From a virus, in IMG/VR virus record IMGVR_UViG_3300006919_000075, positions 1-52,768 of that record: a stretch of DNA of 52,768 nucleotides, one strand, 5' to 3'. This document shows, piece by piece, positions 38,536 through 47,330 of this stretch (position 1 is its first letter; each line of letters opens with the position of its first letter). The notes below the pieces were generated by a model. The model worked only from the letters and a program-made list of their open reading frames with translations, was not told where the DNA came from and did not search any database. Both the position numbers and the translations under genes were made by a program.

Positions 38536-40649
38536 CCGACTCGCTCGACCGTCCAGGTTTTCTGGTTTGAACGACCGATCTTGTGGCTGACCTTGAACGC
38601 AGGTGATCCGACATCCTGCAGCACTCTGAGCCTTCGTCCGAGGACTTGCGGCCCACTGAGCCAGTTGCAGTCAAAACCTTGCAGGTGGCTGAAGATCTCT
38701 ACGCTCGAGCCGTGAAGTTTCTCGCCTGGATTTTCTGTGAACCAACACAACAAGAGCTCATCCAGGCTCGAATCGTTCGAATCGTGATAGACGAGTTTAT
38801 CGATATCAGGATGGCTTCGCCTCACGACGCCATACCGCTTGTCGCGTAGCTCCTCCGGGATCACCCAGGTGTTGTCGACGTGGTAAAGGAAGTCGGATAA
38901 ATCCTCTTCGATCGGGATCAGAGAGTCGAGCTTGTCCTCGAAGTGCCATCCGTCGTAGCATTTCAAAAGCGTGATCTTGTCGACATTGTCAGCATCGATG
39001 CTGGGCACTGCCCTGATTGATTCGGGGCTGAGGTTGCAAGAGATTGTGAGTCGCCAAGATAATGGCAACGTCACGGTGTTCCCGAATTTTGCTTCGACGC
39101 CGATTTCAGTATTGGCGACGATCTTTTTGACCTTCGACGAGAGCGCCGATCGCGACTTCTCAAATCGATCAATCCCGTCGTCGCTCATCATGAGGTGCTC
39201 ACAGCCTGCGAGATCCGAGTTAAATCTGGTTCGGCCCAAGATCCACTCTGTCGGATTAGCTACGCGGCCCCCAAGACACTTGGTTATGACGCGCTGCGCC
39301 AGGGTTTTACCGACGCCAGCGTCACCTGCCAAGACCAGCGCCTGCCCTACCTGGTAAGTGGAGTCGCTCACAAGCGAGCGCCTTGCTACCTGAAGCCAAG
39401 AGACGAAGGTTGGAAGCTGCTCTTCACCTAGAAGGGTTTTGAAGAATGCGCCTGCCGTTGTGTCGAAAATGTCTTTGTCGTTCTCAGTTCCGAAAACTAC
39501 CTCCGGAGAGTTTGTGACCAAAATTCTTTTGCCAGCTATCTCATGGAGCCCTTTCGGCCATCCTGCCAGATCGCCTGCCCAAGCCACCAACCGGTCTCTG
39601 ACCACCTGCGATACGGCTGTCTTGATCTGATCCCTACCGGCACCCAGACACTCAACTTCATTCGTCCAGAGATCTTTGGCGAGGGTCTCAAACTTCCCTT
39701 GCTTGGTTACATCGGCAAGAAAGGTATGCCCACCACCCACGCAGTAGCTCCGTCCCACGAAAAGTGCTGCGTCTGTAGGTAGATCAGCTCCTTCGCCCTG
39801 CATTCCTTCGCGAACTGCCCGTCTGGCATCCGCGATCGCATCCTTAAACAGCGTCTTTTTGAGTCCCAAAGTCGTGATGGCAGCGTCGATCAGGAGCGAG
39901 CCACCTTCCCGGCCTGCCATTCGAGACACCGTCTTCACGAGTCTTCGCATGGTATCGAGATCATCAGTGTCGATCTCGTCCTTGTGGAGTTCGAGCAGCG
40001 CCTGGACCTGCGCGAGACCATCCGTTTTCGCAGGTATGACAGGAAAGCTTTCCCAGGTGTATTTGAAATCCTCAAAACTGAGAGCTCTAATGTCGTCACA
40101 TGCTTTTTGCGGATTCCCGTAGGGGATTCGGAGCAGTTGAAGGTTGGGAATTCTCTGGGCATACCTCTCGGTGGCCAGGTAGAAGTCGCCGTTGAGGGCA
40201 GTGTCCGCGTCGCCGCACCAGATGACTCGATCCGGATTCGTGAAATCTAAAATCTCTTTGAACCCTGGTGACAGGGCGTCTTTATCGAGCAGGCCCCCGA
40301 AGAAACCTGATATCGCGACCGCGTTGTATCCTGCCTCCGCTAGGCACATCGCCTTGAACTCTCCCTCGGTGAGATACAGATCCTTTTTTTCCAAGTCGAA
40401 ACCGGTTGGAGGGATATACATCGCGACTCCAGTTGCCGGAGGCTGCGTATACTTCATCTGGCCTCGTGGGGAGTCCAGTCGCATCCGACAGAAGCCGGTT
40501 TCCTCTTTCGATAGATCGAAGTAAGGGATCAAAAGTCCAGAGCCCAGTCCCGGTTGAGACATTAGGGATTCCGACTCTTCCCGGTCGATGTGTCTGACGC
40601 CGCAGGATTCAAGCATGGCGGCAGAGACGCCTGGTCGTTGTGGGTTCAT
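38532..40649 (-). CDS. Primase-helicase (TOPRIM-like plus SF3/D5-like ATPase)
   Basis: 705 aa. The N-terminal part has a TOPRIM-like fold: LYLTEGEFKAMCLAEAGYNA (about 91-110) with conserved Glu, then RVIWCGDADTALNGD (about 137-151), as in DUF3854-type phage primases. The C-terminal ATPase has Walker A GDAGVGKT at about 438-446, then MMSDDGIDRFEKS (Walker B region) and RLTISCNLSPESI, the pattern of SF3/D5-like phage helicases. It would unwind and prime the phage genome. It is last in the leftward replication operon, six bases after the RuvC-like gene. Confidence 0.85.
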   Translation of the reverse strand: MNPQRPGVSAAMLESCGVRHIDREESESLMSQPGLGSGLLIPYFDLSKEETGFCRMRLDSPRGQMKYTQPPATGVAMYIPPTGFDLEKKDLYLTEGEFKAMCLAEAGYNAVAISGFFGGLLDKDALSPGFKEILDFTNPDRVIWCGDADTALNGDFYLATERYAQRIPNLQLLRIPYGNPQKACDDIRALSFEDFKYTWESFPVIPAKTDGLAQVQALLELHKDEIDTDDLDTMRRLVKTVSRMAGREGGSLLIDAAITTLGLKKTLFKDAIADARRAVREGMQGEGADLPTDAALFVGRSYCVGGGHTFLADVTKQGKFETLAKDLWTNEVECLGAGRDQIKTAVSQVVRDRLVAWAGDLAGWPKGLHEIAGKRILVTNSPEVVFGTENDKDIFDTTAGAFFKTLLGEEQLPTFVSWLQVARRSLVSDSTYQVGQALVLAGDAGVGKTLAQRVITKCLGGRVANPTEWILGRTRFNSDLAGCEHLMMSDDGIDRFEKSRSALSSKVKKIVANTEIGVEAKFGNTVTLPLSWRLTISCNLSPESIRAVPSIDADNVDKITLLKCYDGWHFEDKLDSLIPIEEDLSDFLYHVDNTWVIPEELRDKRYGVVRRSHPDIDKLVYHDSNDSSLDELLLCWFTENPGEKLHGSSVEIFSHLQGFDCNWLSGPQVLGRRLRVLQDVGSPAFKVSHKIGRSNQKTWTVERVG

Positions 40650-40654
40650 AGTTT

Positions 40655-41092
40655 TTAGGGTGCCCAGTTTATATCCAGGCTGTCAAGATACCAACGCATC
40701 AAAAGCGCGGCATCGCTTATCTTGTGGGTCATCCGCATGTTCCACGCAGGTTGTAATTCATCTTGGGCAAGGGCGTGTAGCTTTTTCTTACGCTCACCAT
40801 AGCTATCGGCTTTGATGTGAAGATCCTTTTGCCATTCTTGAGGAGTCACATAGATCCACTCTTGCTCCGGGAATGCTCCTTCCCAGTGCCCCATCGACCT
40901 GAAAAGATTTGCCTGAACCTTTGGCAACCGGCTCGCCGTGCCCCACAGCTTTTCCATGACGCAGACGTCGATGTCTAAAAATCGAGGGATCTTTTGAAAC
41001 CCTTGATAAGAGAAGCTCTCAAAGCCCCCGCAGTCATCGTAATAAATAGCCCCGCCACGTGTTCCTGGATCAATCGTCAATACTTTCGGCAT
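40655..41092 (-). CDS. RuvC-like Holliday junction resolvase
   Basis: 145 aa from ATG 41092. RuvC fold signatures are Asp8 in LTIDPGTRGGAI, Glu47 in VCVMEKLWG, and H123-x3-D127 in THKISDAALLMRW. These are the four acidic/His positions of the RNase H-like resolvase site. It probably resolves replication or recombination branches before packaging. The perfect palindrome TTGCAAATCGTTTGCAA overlaps its start codon. A longer in-frame version from 41185 would overlap the polymerase gene and is rejected. Confidence 0.85.
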   Translation of the reverse strand: MPKVLTIDPGTRGGAIYYDDCGGFESFSYQGFQKIPRFLDIDVCVMEKLWGTASRLPKVQANLFRSMGHWEGAFPEQEWIYVTPQEWQKDLHIKADSYGERKKKLHALAQDELQPAWNMRMTHKISDAALLMRWYLDSLDINWAP

Positions 41093-41108
41093 TGCAAATC
41101 GTTTGCAA
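41092..41108. promoter_or_regulatory. Perfect palindrome TTGCAAATCGTTTGCAA (copy 3 of 3)
   Basis: Perfect 7-3-7 inverted repeat overlapping the first base of the resolvase gene, in the gap behind the polymerase gene. The same core is at 3356 and 32395. GCAAAATGG also occurs just upstream of this site on the minus strand and in the capsid site on the plus strand. A bound regulator here could block internal expression of the resolvase and primase-helicase genes. Confidence 0.6.
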
Positions 41109-41129
41109 ATACCTGCCCATTTTGCAAGC

Positions 41130-42890
41130 CTACTTGTCATACATTGAACTGACCGACGATTCGCAGCTAAGAGGGAGCCCTTCAACTACTTCGCGAGAGA
41201 GCTCTTCCTCCACGATCGCCGTGCAGACCCCGACTTCATCATCTGGAACTTCACATATGACTTCGTCATGGACCGTCCAGAGAACCTGGATGCCTCGCTT
41301 GTCGATCCGGCGGACGGCATCAGCGAACACGTCCCGTGCCAACGACTGGACCACGTTCTCGACCAGTAGCGAGCCCCAAACTCGTTCGCGTTTACAGTAA
41401 AGGCCGCGTTCGATCGTCGTGCTTACGGATTTGCCTTTGCTCCCTATGTGATTCCTGATGTCGAAGTATCGAAGGATTCGTCCGGTGGGCAGCTCGACGT
41501 TCCACGTGGCTCCTCGATGCTCGTTGATCGCTTGGTGAAGTCGGACCCAGTAATTGACGATCTTCCAATTCGCCGCTCTCCAGCTAGCGACCTCCGCCTC
41601 CGCTTCCTCCTCAGAGAGGTGAATTCCGAAGGTGCTGGCGAACTGTCGAAACCGTGCGGCTCCAGCTCCGTATCCCAAGCCAAGGGTCTTTACCTTGGAC
41701 ATCTGCCGGAGCTCCGGGTTGACCTTTTTCAGTGGCCGTGGGTCATCGTAACGGCCAGTCGCTCTAAGCGCCGCCTCATAGATATCGGTGCCTTTTCGGA
41801 CCTCGTCCAAAAACTCAGTATCTTCCGTCAAAAAGGCCAACACCTTTGGTTCGATGGACGATAGGTCGCTGACGAGCAGCTTGTGGCCGGGACGGGCTAT
41901 GAATAAATTCCGGATGTTGACTCCGAACACCTTCCCCTTCGGGAGGTTTTGGAGATTGATCCCCGCGTCACCCGCCCACCTGCCCGTGAGCCGCGATCCG
42001 CAATACTTTAGACTGAAGTGAAGGATGTCCTCCGGGGTGAGGCGAAGCTTGATCTTGTGTAGGGTGGCGTAAAATTTCTTGAGCGACCGTAATTCGGTGA
42101 ATGCCTGCACGAAGGGGAGATCCACGCTCGTCGACCATTTGATCCATTCCGGGTCGTCCTTCGCGGTCTTTCCCGGCATCCCTGTCTCGCCTGCTTCAAC
42201 GCAGGCCGCTCTCAATGCGCCGGGAGATAAGATGGCTCTGCCAGAGTCTCTCCAGGGTATCTGCGCAATCAACTCTGACTGCTTTTCGGTTACTGTTTTG
42301 ATCGCAGCGTCAAGCGCCTCGCGATCAATTTTGACGCCGCGGATCCCTTGGAACATCGTGAGCTCACTGAGCTTCCACTCGTTTTCTGGAAGTTCCTTAT
42401 GAAATTTCTCGAACAGCTCGTAGCACAGAGCAGCATCGTGCGCCGCGTAATCCTCCATCAAGAGTCTGGAAGATGGGTCGAAGTCTTTCCAGTGTTTCCC
42501 TTGGGCCTTGTTACGGACCTCTTTCGAGACGTCTTTGTTCAAGAGCACTCTCGAGGCGGATGCGAGATCCCTTTTGATTTGAAGGTAAGCGGGAATGGCG
42601 GTGGTGTCATACCACCGAGATGGTCGTGCCTTGACTTTGCCACTGTCGTAAAGTCGTTTCCACACCCAGTAATCGAACTGGGCGTTATGGGCAACCCAAG
42701 GGATGCCGTCGATCCGGTGCCACGGGCACGCGGGGTCTAAGGGGTCACCCGTCCATGAAAAGCGACCGACTTTGATCGCCACCAGATAAGGGTAGTAATC
42801 CGGATGCCGAGTGTATGCTTCAGCACCCAGCTCCTTAACGCTACAAACCTTGTCATAGAAGGTCTCAAAGTCGATCGCTGAGAATTTCAT
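41130..42890 (-). CDS. Family A DNA polymerase with 3'-5' exonuclease
   Basis: 586 aa. N-terminal DnaQ-like exonuclease: Asp7 and Glu9 in FSAIDFETF, then HNAQFDYWVWKRL (about 69) and YAAHDAALCYELF (about 150). Family A polymerase: motif A LLVSDLSSIEPKVLAFL (about 340-356, Asp at its start), motif B region KVKTLGLGYGAGAARF (about 398), motif C WTVHDEVICEV (about 538). It is a compact form without a 5'-3' exonuclease. Read with the clamp-like gene it should be the replicative polymerase. Confidence 0.93.
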   Translation of the reverse strand: MKFSAIDFETFYDKVCSVKELGAEAYTRHPDYYPYLVAIKVGRFSWTGDPLDPACPWHRIDGIPWVAHNAQFDYWVWKRLYDSGKVKARPSRWYDTTAIPAYLQIKRDLASASRVLLNKDVSKEVRNKAQGKHWKDFDPSSRLLMEDYAAHDAALCYELFEKFHKELPENEWKLSELTMFQGIRGVKIDREALDAAIKTVTEKQSELIAQIPWRDSGRAILSPGALRAACVEAGETGMPGKTAKDDPEWIKWSTSVDLPFVQAFTELRSLKKFYATLHKIKLRLTPEDILHFSLKYCGSRLTGRWAGDAGINLQNLPKGKVFGVNIRNLFIARPGHKLLVSDLSSIEPKVLAFLTEDTEFLDEVRKGTDIYEAALRATGRYDDPRPLKKVNPELRQMSKVKTLGLGYGAGAARFRQFASTFGIHLSEEEAEAEVASWRAANWKIVNYWVRLHQAINEHRGATWNVELPTGRILRYFDIRNHIGSKGKSVSTTIERGLYCKRERVWGSLLVENVVQSLARDVFADAVRRIDKRGIQVLWTVHDEVICEVPDDEVGVCTAIVEEELSREVVEGLPLSCESSVSSMYDK

Positions 42891-42893
42891 TTC

Positions 42894-43538
42894 CTATCTT
42901 TGGATGGGTTCGAAGGAACTAAGTCCCGGAGTCTCATTCATCCATGCCAACATCTCCTCACTGGTCAGACCCTTGTTTTTTGGCTCAACAACTAGCCAAG
43001 TGTTTGGCCCGAACTTGCGAGGCGACACCGCTAGCTCCCACTGGGTCGTCCGTGGGTCGCCTTCGGGTGACGTGATCAAGGTCGCGTTAACGATCGGCTG
43101 GACCGCTTGAAAGCTCGTTTTGGTAAACGAATACTTTGCGCGGCACCATCCGGTTTCGCCGAACACGTAGTCTGGATTGTCGTAGTCGCCGACGTCCACT
43201 AGGAACGTGACGTCTGCGGCGAGCTTCACTTGTTTCGCGTCGTCGATGGTGAATCCGAACCCCTCAGCTTCGGCGTCTGCGGCAGACGCGAATTTGAGCG
43301 GGAGAACTCCGGGTGTGTATTTTTTCGTCACCTCCAGATAATACGGTCGAGAGACTTCCAAAACGACTGCCTTTACCGGCGTGTCCAATTTCCATTCTTT
43401 GCCGAGGAGTAGATTGCCATTTTGAAGGAGCGGATCGTCGCTGGTTGAGTTTTGAACTAGTTTGAGGTATCGGGCTTTGATTGGGACATCGCCCCAGCCC
43501 ATGGATTCTCCAGATGCGCTTTCAATATCAATAGTCAT
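42894..43538 (-). CDS. Putative single-stranded DNA-binding protein
   Basis: 214 aa from ATG 43538 (MTIDIESASGESMGW), 13 bases after the nuclease stop; the in-frame extension upstream lies inside that gene. The protein is beta-rich with many aromatic and charged residues (KYTPGVLPLKFASAADAEAE, GWCRAKYSFTKTSFQ) and ends with LGLSSFEPIQR-like sequence. Phages with a paired nuclease of this type often have a DNA-binding protein at this position. No motif proves it and the call rests mainly on context. Confidence 0.5.
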   Translation of the reverse strand: MTIDIESASGESMGWGDVPIKARYLKLVQNSTSDDPLLQNGNLLLGKEWKLDTPVKAVVLEVSRPYYLEVTKKYTPGVLPLKFASAADAEAEGFGFTIDDAKQVKLAADVTFLVDVGDYDNPDYVFGETGWCRAKYSFTKTSFQAVQPIVNATLITSPEGDPRTTQWELAVSPRKFGPNTWLVVEPKNKGLTSEEMLAWMNETPGLSSFEPIQR

Positions 43539-43551
43539 ATTACTTATTTCT

Positions 43552-44595
43552 TTATTTTTGCTTGTAAACCGCTGCTTTCGATTCGCCAGGTTCGATGCCA
43601 GCGGCAGCATCGGCCCGGAATTGTGTTTCCCAGACTTTTTTCTTTCGGTCGGGAGCGACATCTCTAGCGAGCTTCACACAGTCGTTCACTGACACCGTCA
43701 GTGCCGCGGCGAAGTCCTCCTCTGAGACGCCAAGATCTTTCAAAGTATCCCTGACCACGTCGATGTCGATCACCTTAGAGGCTCCCTTGCGAGTCCCCAG
43801 CCGGAAGCCCTCGACTTCGACCCCAATCTCCATGAGCTTAATCGCTTTGCAATTTACGGACTTTTTGAAGCTGTCGAACCAGGCAGTCGCCACTGGCAAC
43901 ACCTTGAGCGCCGCAGAGACCTCTTCGGCAGTGTCGATGCTCCAATCGTGATTAAGCACAGGGAGCTCGTTCGTCGGATTCGAGAATGTGTTGTAAGCTT
44001 CATGGCAAGTTCCGACGTGCTTGCAGAACCGGCAATTGTCAGTCGCTTGTCGGAGGCCACCCGTCCGTTGGCGCTCGTGAATCATATCGATCCGGGCTTT
44101 GAGTCGAGGGACGTCCGAGCGTTTGTAGGTATGCATCTGGATCACCTTCAGTCGTGGCGCGAGCATGTAGACATCGATCTCGTCGATGTGGAGCCACTCG
44201 TCAAATGCCTTCACGGTATAATCCTGAAACTGCGCGTTGCCACTTGGGTGATCGACTGGGTTCCATCCGAATTTGTAATCGATCATGATCGCTCGATCGC
44301 CGTGAAACTGAATTCGGTCGACGGTCCCGGCGTAAGCGCCATCCGGATACCGAAATCCGTATTCCAACAATAGCGTGTCCGGCTCTTCTTTCGGAAGGAT
44401 CTCCGCCAACATCTGCTTGCCAGATTCGAAAGCAGGCAGATCCTCTTCGAGGAGCTTTTCGTCGTTCATCGTTTCCATCGCGTAGTGGAGACGTGAACCT
44501 GCTTCAGTCAAAGGATGCACCTCGGCATCTTCAGGTTGTTCGAAATCAGAACAGATTTCGATGTTCTTAAGTGAGCTTGGTCTTATTCTTTTCAT
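43552..44595 (-). CDS. PD-(D/E)XK nuclease with Cas4/AddB-like Fe-S cysteines
   Basis: 347 aa. Nuclease motifs: His37 in SRLHYAME, GTVD with Asp93, IDYK with Asp106 and Lys108, and a QxxxY helix (Gln122 to Tyr126). Cys15 (EICSDF) near the N-terminus and C188-x2-C191-x5-C197 after the nuclease core match the one-plus-three cysteine pattern of Cas4, AddB and Dna2 Fe-S nucleases. Probably an exonuclease in phage recombination or DNA degradation, next to a presumed DNA-binding protein. Confidence 0.85.
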   Translation of the reverse strand: MKRIRPSSLKNIEICSDFEQPEDAEVHPLTEAGSRLHYAMETMNDEKLLEEDLPAFESGKQMLAEILPKEEPDTLLLEYGFRYPDGAYAGTVDRIQFHGDRAIMIDYKFGWNPVDHPSGNAQFQDYTVKAFDEWLHIDEIDVYMLAPRLKVIQMHTYKRSDVPRLKARIDMIHERQRTGGLRQATDNCRFCKHVGTCHEAYNTFSNPTNELPVLNHDWSIDTAEEVSAALKVLPVATAWFDSFKKSVNCKAIKLMEIGVEVEGFRLGTRKGASKVIDIDVVRDTLKDLGVSEEDFAAALTVSVNDCVKLARDVAPDRKKKVWETQFRADAAAGIEPGESKAAVYKQK

Positions 44596-44600
44596 GATAT

Positions 44601-44831
44601 TTAGTTTGCTAATGATCTTTTCAGTCCTTCGAGCTCGTCGTCGAATGAGATTCGGTCGCGTTCATCTGCGCGGAAAGCGTCGACAAAGTCGATCGGGTAT
44701 CTAAAAACCTCGCCCTCGCTATCAATCAACCAGCTATACGCCAGCATGGAATGCCAAAGGATCTTGGGGACGACCGCTTGAACCTCGTCCCGCTCAAGAA
44801 ATTGCGGTTCTTCGTCAAAGTTTTGCTTCAT
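44601..44831 (-). CDS. Small acidic hypothetical protein (76 aa)
   Basis: 76 aa with VVPKILWHSMLAYSWLI (about 20-36) and an acidic C-terminus (FRADERDRISFDDELEGLKR). The ATG at 44831 has a GGGGAGG purine run eight bases upstream, one of few strong SD sites. It overlaps the preceding gene by 17 bases and is followed five bases later by the Fe-S nuclease gene. Function unknown. Confidence 0.6.
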   Translation of the reverse strand: MKQNFDEEPQFLERDEVQAVVPKILWHSMLAYSWLIDSEGEVFRYPIDFVDAFRADERDRISFDDELEGLKRSLAN

Positions 44832-45006
44832 AGGAGAACCTCCCCGCCCCAGGTTTCAAGTTGCCAGACTTAGAAAACGTGCCTCTCAAAATCGGGGCGA
44901 AGAGGAAGTGGCGATCTCGACTCAGGACGCTTGCCGGCGATGGCCCCAGGGAGATGTAGACCAACCCCGAGCCGAGATCAAAGTTTATGACGTTGCCGGC
45001 AAGCAT
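44815..45006 (-). CDS. Hypothetical protein (63 aa), first in leftward operon
   Basis: 63 aa with a hydrophobic, Gly-rich N-terminal half (NVINFDLGSGLVYISLGPSP, about 5-24) and a basic tail. It directly follows the promoter 45014-45042, whose -10 lies seven bases from its ATG. Mild support only: size is small and the family is unknown, but its position and overlap with the next gene favour it. Confidence 0.5.
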   Translation of the reverse strand: MLAGNVINFDLGSGLVYISLGPSPASVLSRDRHFLFAPILRGTFSKSGNLKPGAGRFSYEAKL

Positions 45007-45013
45007 TGATGAG

Positions 45014-45042
45014 AAGTTATTCTATGTCTGACAGATAGTCAA
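45014..45042 (-). promoter_or_regulatory. Leftward promoter with TGTCTGACA operator
   Basis: Minus strand: TTGACT (45042-45037), 17-bp spacer, TAACTT (45019-45014), then seven bases to ATG 45006. The spacer holds the palindrome TGTC-W-GACA (45025-45033), shared with the promoters at 49700-49728 and 52465-52493. It drives the polymerase/nuclease operon. The short distance to the ATG predicts a leaderless transcript. Confidence 0.55.
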
Positions 45043-45043
45043 A

Positions 45044-45658
45044 CTAATTTTTCACAAGCCAACCAAGCCCCGCGTAAGAGGGACACTCGAAGTATGGGAA
45101 CTTCCGGTCGCGGTTAAACGCTTCGATCGCCTTCGGCACGCCTTCGCATGATCGCGTGTCGTGCAGCCAGATCACCCCGTCCCTTTTGACATAAGGCGCG
45201 AATTTGATTAACTCGCCGAGTGTCTGTTCGTAAGTATGAGAAGTATCGATTAGCAAAAAGTCGATTGACTCCTCTGGAAATTTCAAATCTTCAGCTAAGC
45301 TATCTGACGCGATCGTCCGCAAGAAATCCGGATCCCCTACTCTCTGCCGAGTAGAGTCAAGGCACTCAGCGTCGATATCGACACAGGTGACTGCTGCTGG
45401 CTCCTCCTGGATCGAGTTGACATCTGCTACAGCAGCTACGAGCGCGGTGGTGGACTCGCCCAGCCGCGTTCCGAGCTCAACCACATGGTCGATCTGTTTG
45501 TTCAGCCCTTGCATCCGTATCTCATGATACATGAGCGGGAGATACATGCTGATATCGCTGAACTTCAAAGTGGCTGCTCTTAGGGCCGCGTGGTTCTTGA
45601 AAGCTTCGTTCAGGAAGCTCATCCCGTCTTCTGGGCCAAGGGGTTTCGTCTTTGTCAT
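45044..45658 (-). CDS. SAM-dependent methyltransferase
   Basis: 204 aa from ATG 45658 (MTKTKPLGPEDGM), two bases after the GT stop. Motif I is VVELGTRLGEST (59-70), followed by VTCVDIDAECLDSTRQR, FLLIDTSHTYEQTL and GVIWLHDTRSCEGV. The I-D-T-S-H-T-Y and H-D motifs are typical of the Methyltransf_24 group, like the enzyme at 29207. It is probably the last gene of the helicase operon. The target could be a phage sugar. Confidence 0.85.
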   Translation of the reverse strand: MTKTKPLGPEDGMSFLNEAFKNHAALRAATLKFSDISMYLPLMYHEIRMQGLNKQIDHVVELGTRLGESTTALVAAVADVNSIQEEPAAVTCVDIDAECLDSTRQRVGDPDFLRTIASDSLAEDLKFPEESIDFLLIDTSHTYEQTLGELIKFAPYVKRDGVIWLHDTRSCEGVPKAIEAFNRDRKFPYFECPSYAGLGWLVKN

Positions 45659-45660
45659 GT

Positions 45661-46704
45661 CTATTTCAAGAAGTAAGGGTCTACCCAAGAGGCTTCGAAT
45701 ACCCTCAACTTGAGGTCGAGCGGCTGACCTCTCATCTCGTCCCACAACGTATTCAAATTGCGACCGGCTCCTTCGACATTTATCGGGCTCCGCTTGTAGT
45801 CGGTGCCTTCGTAAATTGCCCATCCGCGAGGATCAGTCAGCCATGGGAAGAGGAAGCCGCAGTCATTGCAAATGATGAAACTTTGGAACTCACTGTCGAC
45901 GACTCTGACGTCCTTTCCTCGCAGTAGGAAGAATTCACTCCACTGGAAATAGCTTACTTCGCCGACGACTGCTCTGATGGTTGCGATGAGTTGCTCACAT
46001 TTGTGGCAAGCTGCTGCGAATGGCCTCTCTGGAGGAGATTCGCAGCGACCCGGATTCGCTCCATAATCATGGGGGATGCGAAACATTTTGTTCCCGACCC
46101 GGATGCAGGGGATTTCAGAGTTAGCGAGCCTAGCGGCGAAGTCGTGATCTTCGAAATGGTAAAAGCCAAAGGCGACCTCGTTAAAGCCATTCACTTCGAC
46201 CCAAGTGGTCATGTCGAGCGAGTTGTTCCCGTAGCAATTTATAGGCGTTCGCTCGTGAAACGTCTGCGGGAGGTCTTCGAATTGGACTGCGTCCCAGTTG
46301 ATTATGCCCTCGTCCTCGTTCCAAGCCTCCGCGGGCGCGTGTTGGAAATGGAAATCGACTAGATGCCTGCTAGGTGCTGCTAGTAGTGTCTCTGTGAGCG
46401 TCGGATGGATTAGTCGCCATTCCGATAGCCTGACGAACCTTTCCGACTCACCAAAAAGAGGGCTCTGATTGAATACTGAGCAATCGAGATAATGCCTAGG
46501 CAGCGTCGGGTGGGGGATGACCGGTACGTGGGTCACTGGGAAGTCGGCATGTGCAGCGAGCTCTTTGACTGCATCCTGATGCCGCAAAAAATAATGATCG
46601 CTTAGAACTAGCTCGAAGTCCTTCGATGTCTGTTTTTTCAGACCCTCAAACATAAGCCGGACTAACCCCAAGTTGAAACCGCAGGTCGCGGCGTAATTTA
46701 TCAT
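45661..46704 (-). CDS. Glycosyltransferase, GT2-like
   Basis: 347 aa from ATG 46704 (MINYAATCGFNLGLVRLMFE), which overlaps the stop of the GT25 gene. The N-terminal Rossmann-like strand and helix are followed by SDHYFLRHQD, and NGFNEVAFGFYHFEDHDFAARL (about 178-199) gives the E-D acid pair typical of GT-A enzymes. A Cys-rich insert near 245-300 (CHKCEQL, ICNDCGFLF) is unusual. Substrate unknown. Confidence 0.75.
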   Translation of the reverse strand: MINYAATCGFNLGLVRLMFEGLKKQTSKDFELVLSDHYFLRHQDAVKELAAHADFPVTHVPVIPHPTLPRHYLDCSVFNQSPLFGESERFVRLSEWRLIHPTLTETLLAAPSRHLVDFHFQHAPAEAWNEDEGIINWDAVQFEDLPQTFHERTPINCYGNNSLDMTTWVEVNGFNEVAFGFYHFEDHDFAARLANSEIPCIRVGNKMFRIPHDYGANPGRCESPPERPFAAACHKCEQLIATIRAVVGEVSYFQWSEFFLLRGKDVRVVDSEFQSFIICNDCGFLFPWLTDPRGWAIYEGTDYKRSPINVEGAGRNLNTLWDEMRGQPLDLKLRVFEASWVDPYFLK

Positions 46705-47330
46705 AACGGTAGATCCGTATCTCGTTGAGAGGCTATTCGCGGTAACACGCAATAGGCGTTAAGGTGAGGGTAGGTATCCACAAGCATCTGTTGGTCGATG
46801 CGACCTCGCATGAGCTTGTTTGTCTCTAGGAGAATGTCGAGGGCCTGTCGTCTGATCGTGTAGAAATGGAGGCACTGGCCGAATCCACGATAGATGGACT
46901 CGCTCATCTGAGTCATCTGGGTTGTCTCTGTTGACCCAACGCAACAGGCGCCCCAATTGATAAAATTCCAATCTGGATCGATCGCGCCTATGTCTTCGAC
47001 CACGTCGCCGTAGACGTCTGACCAGCCGTCATTAAGCCACACGTCGTCCTCGACAATATCCCAGCACTTTTCAGACGGATGTCGCTCGGCTGAGTTTTTG
47101 AGCGATGACCACAGATGCCAATGGGTCAGATTCTGTCCGATGTAGGCTCCTCGGATCTCGCCTGGATCCATTAAGTATTTCAGATTTGGCACCTGGCGGG
47201 TCTTCAAGCCTCTGCCAGGGTATCCGAAAAAATAACTCCAAGACGGGCAGTGGCGGTCTTTCAGGTGGGCCTCACACGCCCTGAGCTTATCATGGTGCTG
47301 ATTCCAATGAGTCACTATGATCGGGATCAT
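46701..47330 (-). CDS. Glycosyltransferase, GT25/LPS-type
   Basis: 209 aa. CWDIVEDDVWLNDGW (89-103) with Glu94-Asp95-Asp96 matches the acidic motif of GT25-type LPS/LOS galactosyltransferases. The rest has WNFINWGACC and the C-terminal IDQQMLVDTYPHLNAYCVLP. It may act on a phage-carried or host glycan. It overlaps both neighbours by four bases, including the HNH gene upstream. Confidence 0.75.
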   Translation of the reverse strand: MIPIIVTHWNQHHDKLRACEAHLKDRHCPSWSYFFGYPGRGLKTRQVPNLKYLMDPGEIRGAYIGQNLTHWHLWSSLKNSAERHPSEKCWDIVEDDVWLNDGWSDVYGDVVEDIGAIDPDWNFINWGACCVGSTETTQMTQMSESIYRGFGQCLHFYTIRRQALDILLETNKLMRGRIDQQMLVDTYPHLNAYCVLPRIASQRDTDLPL

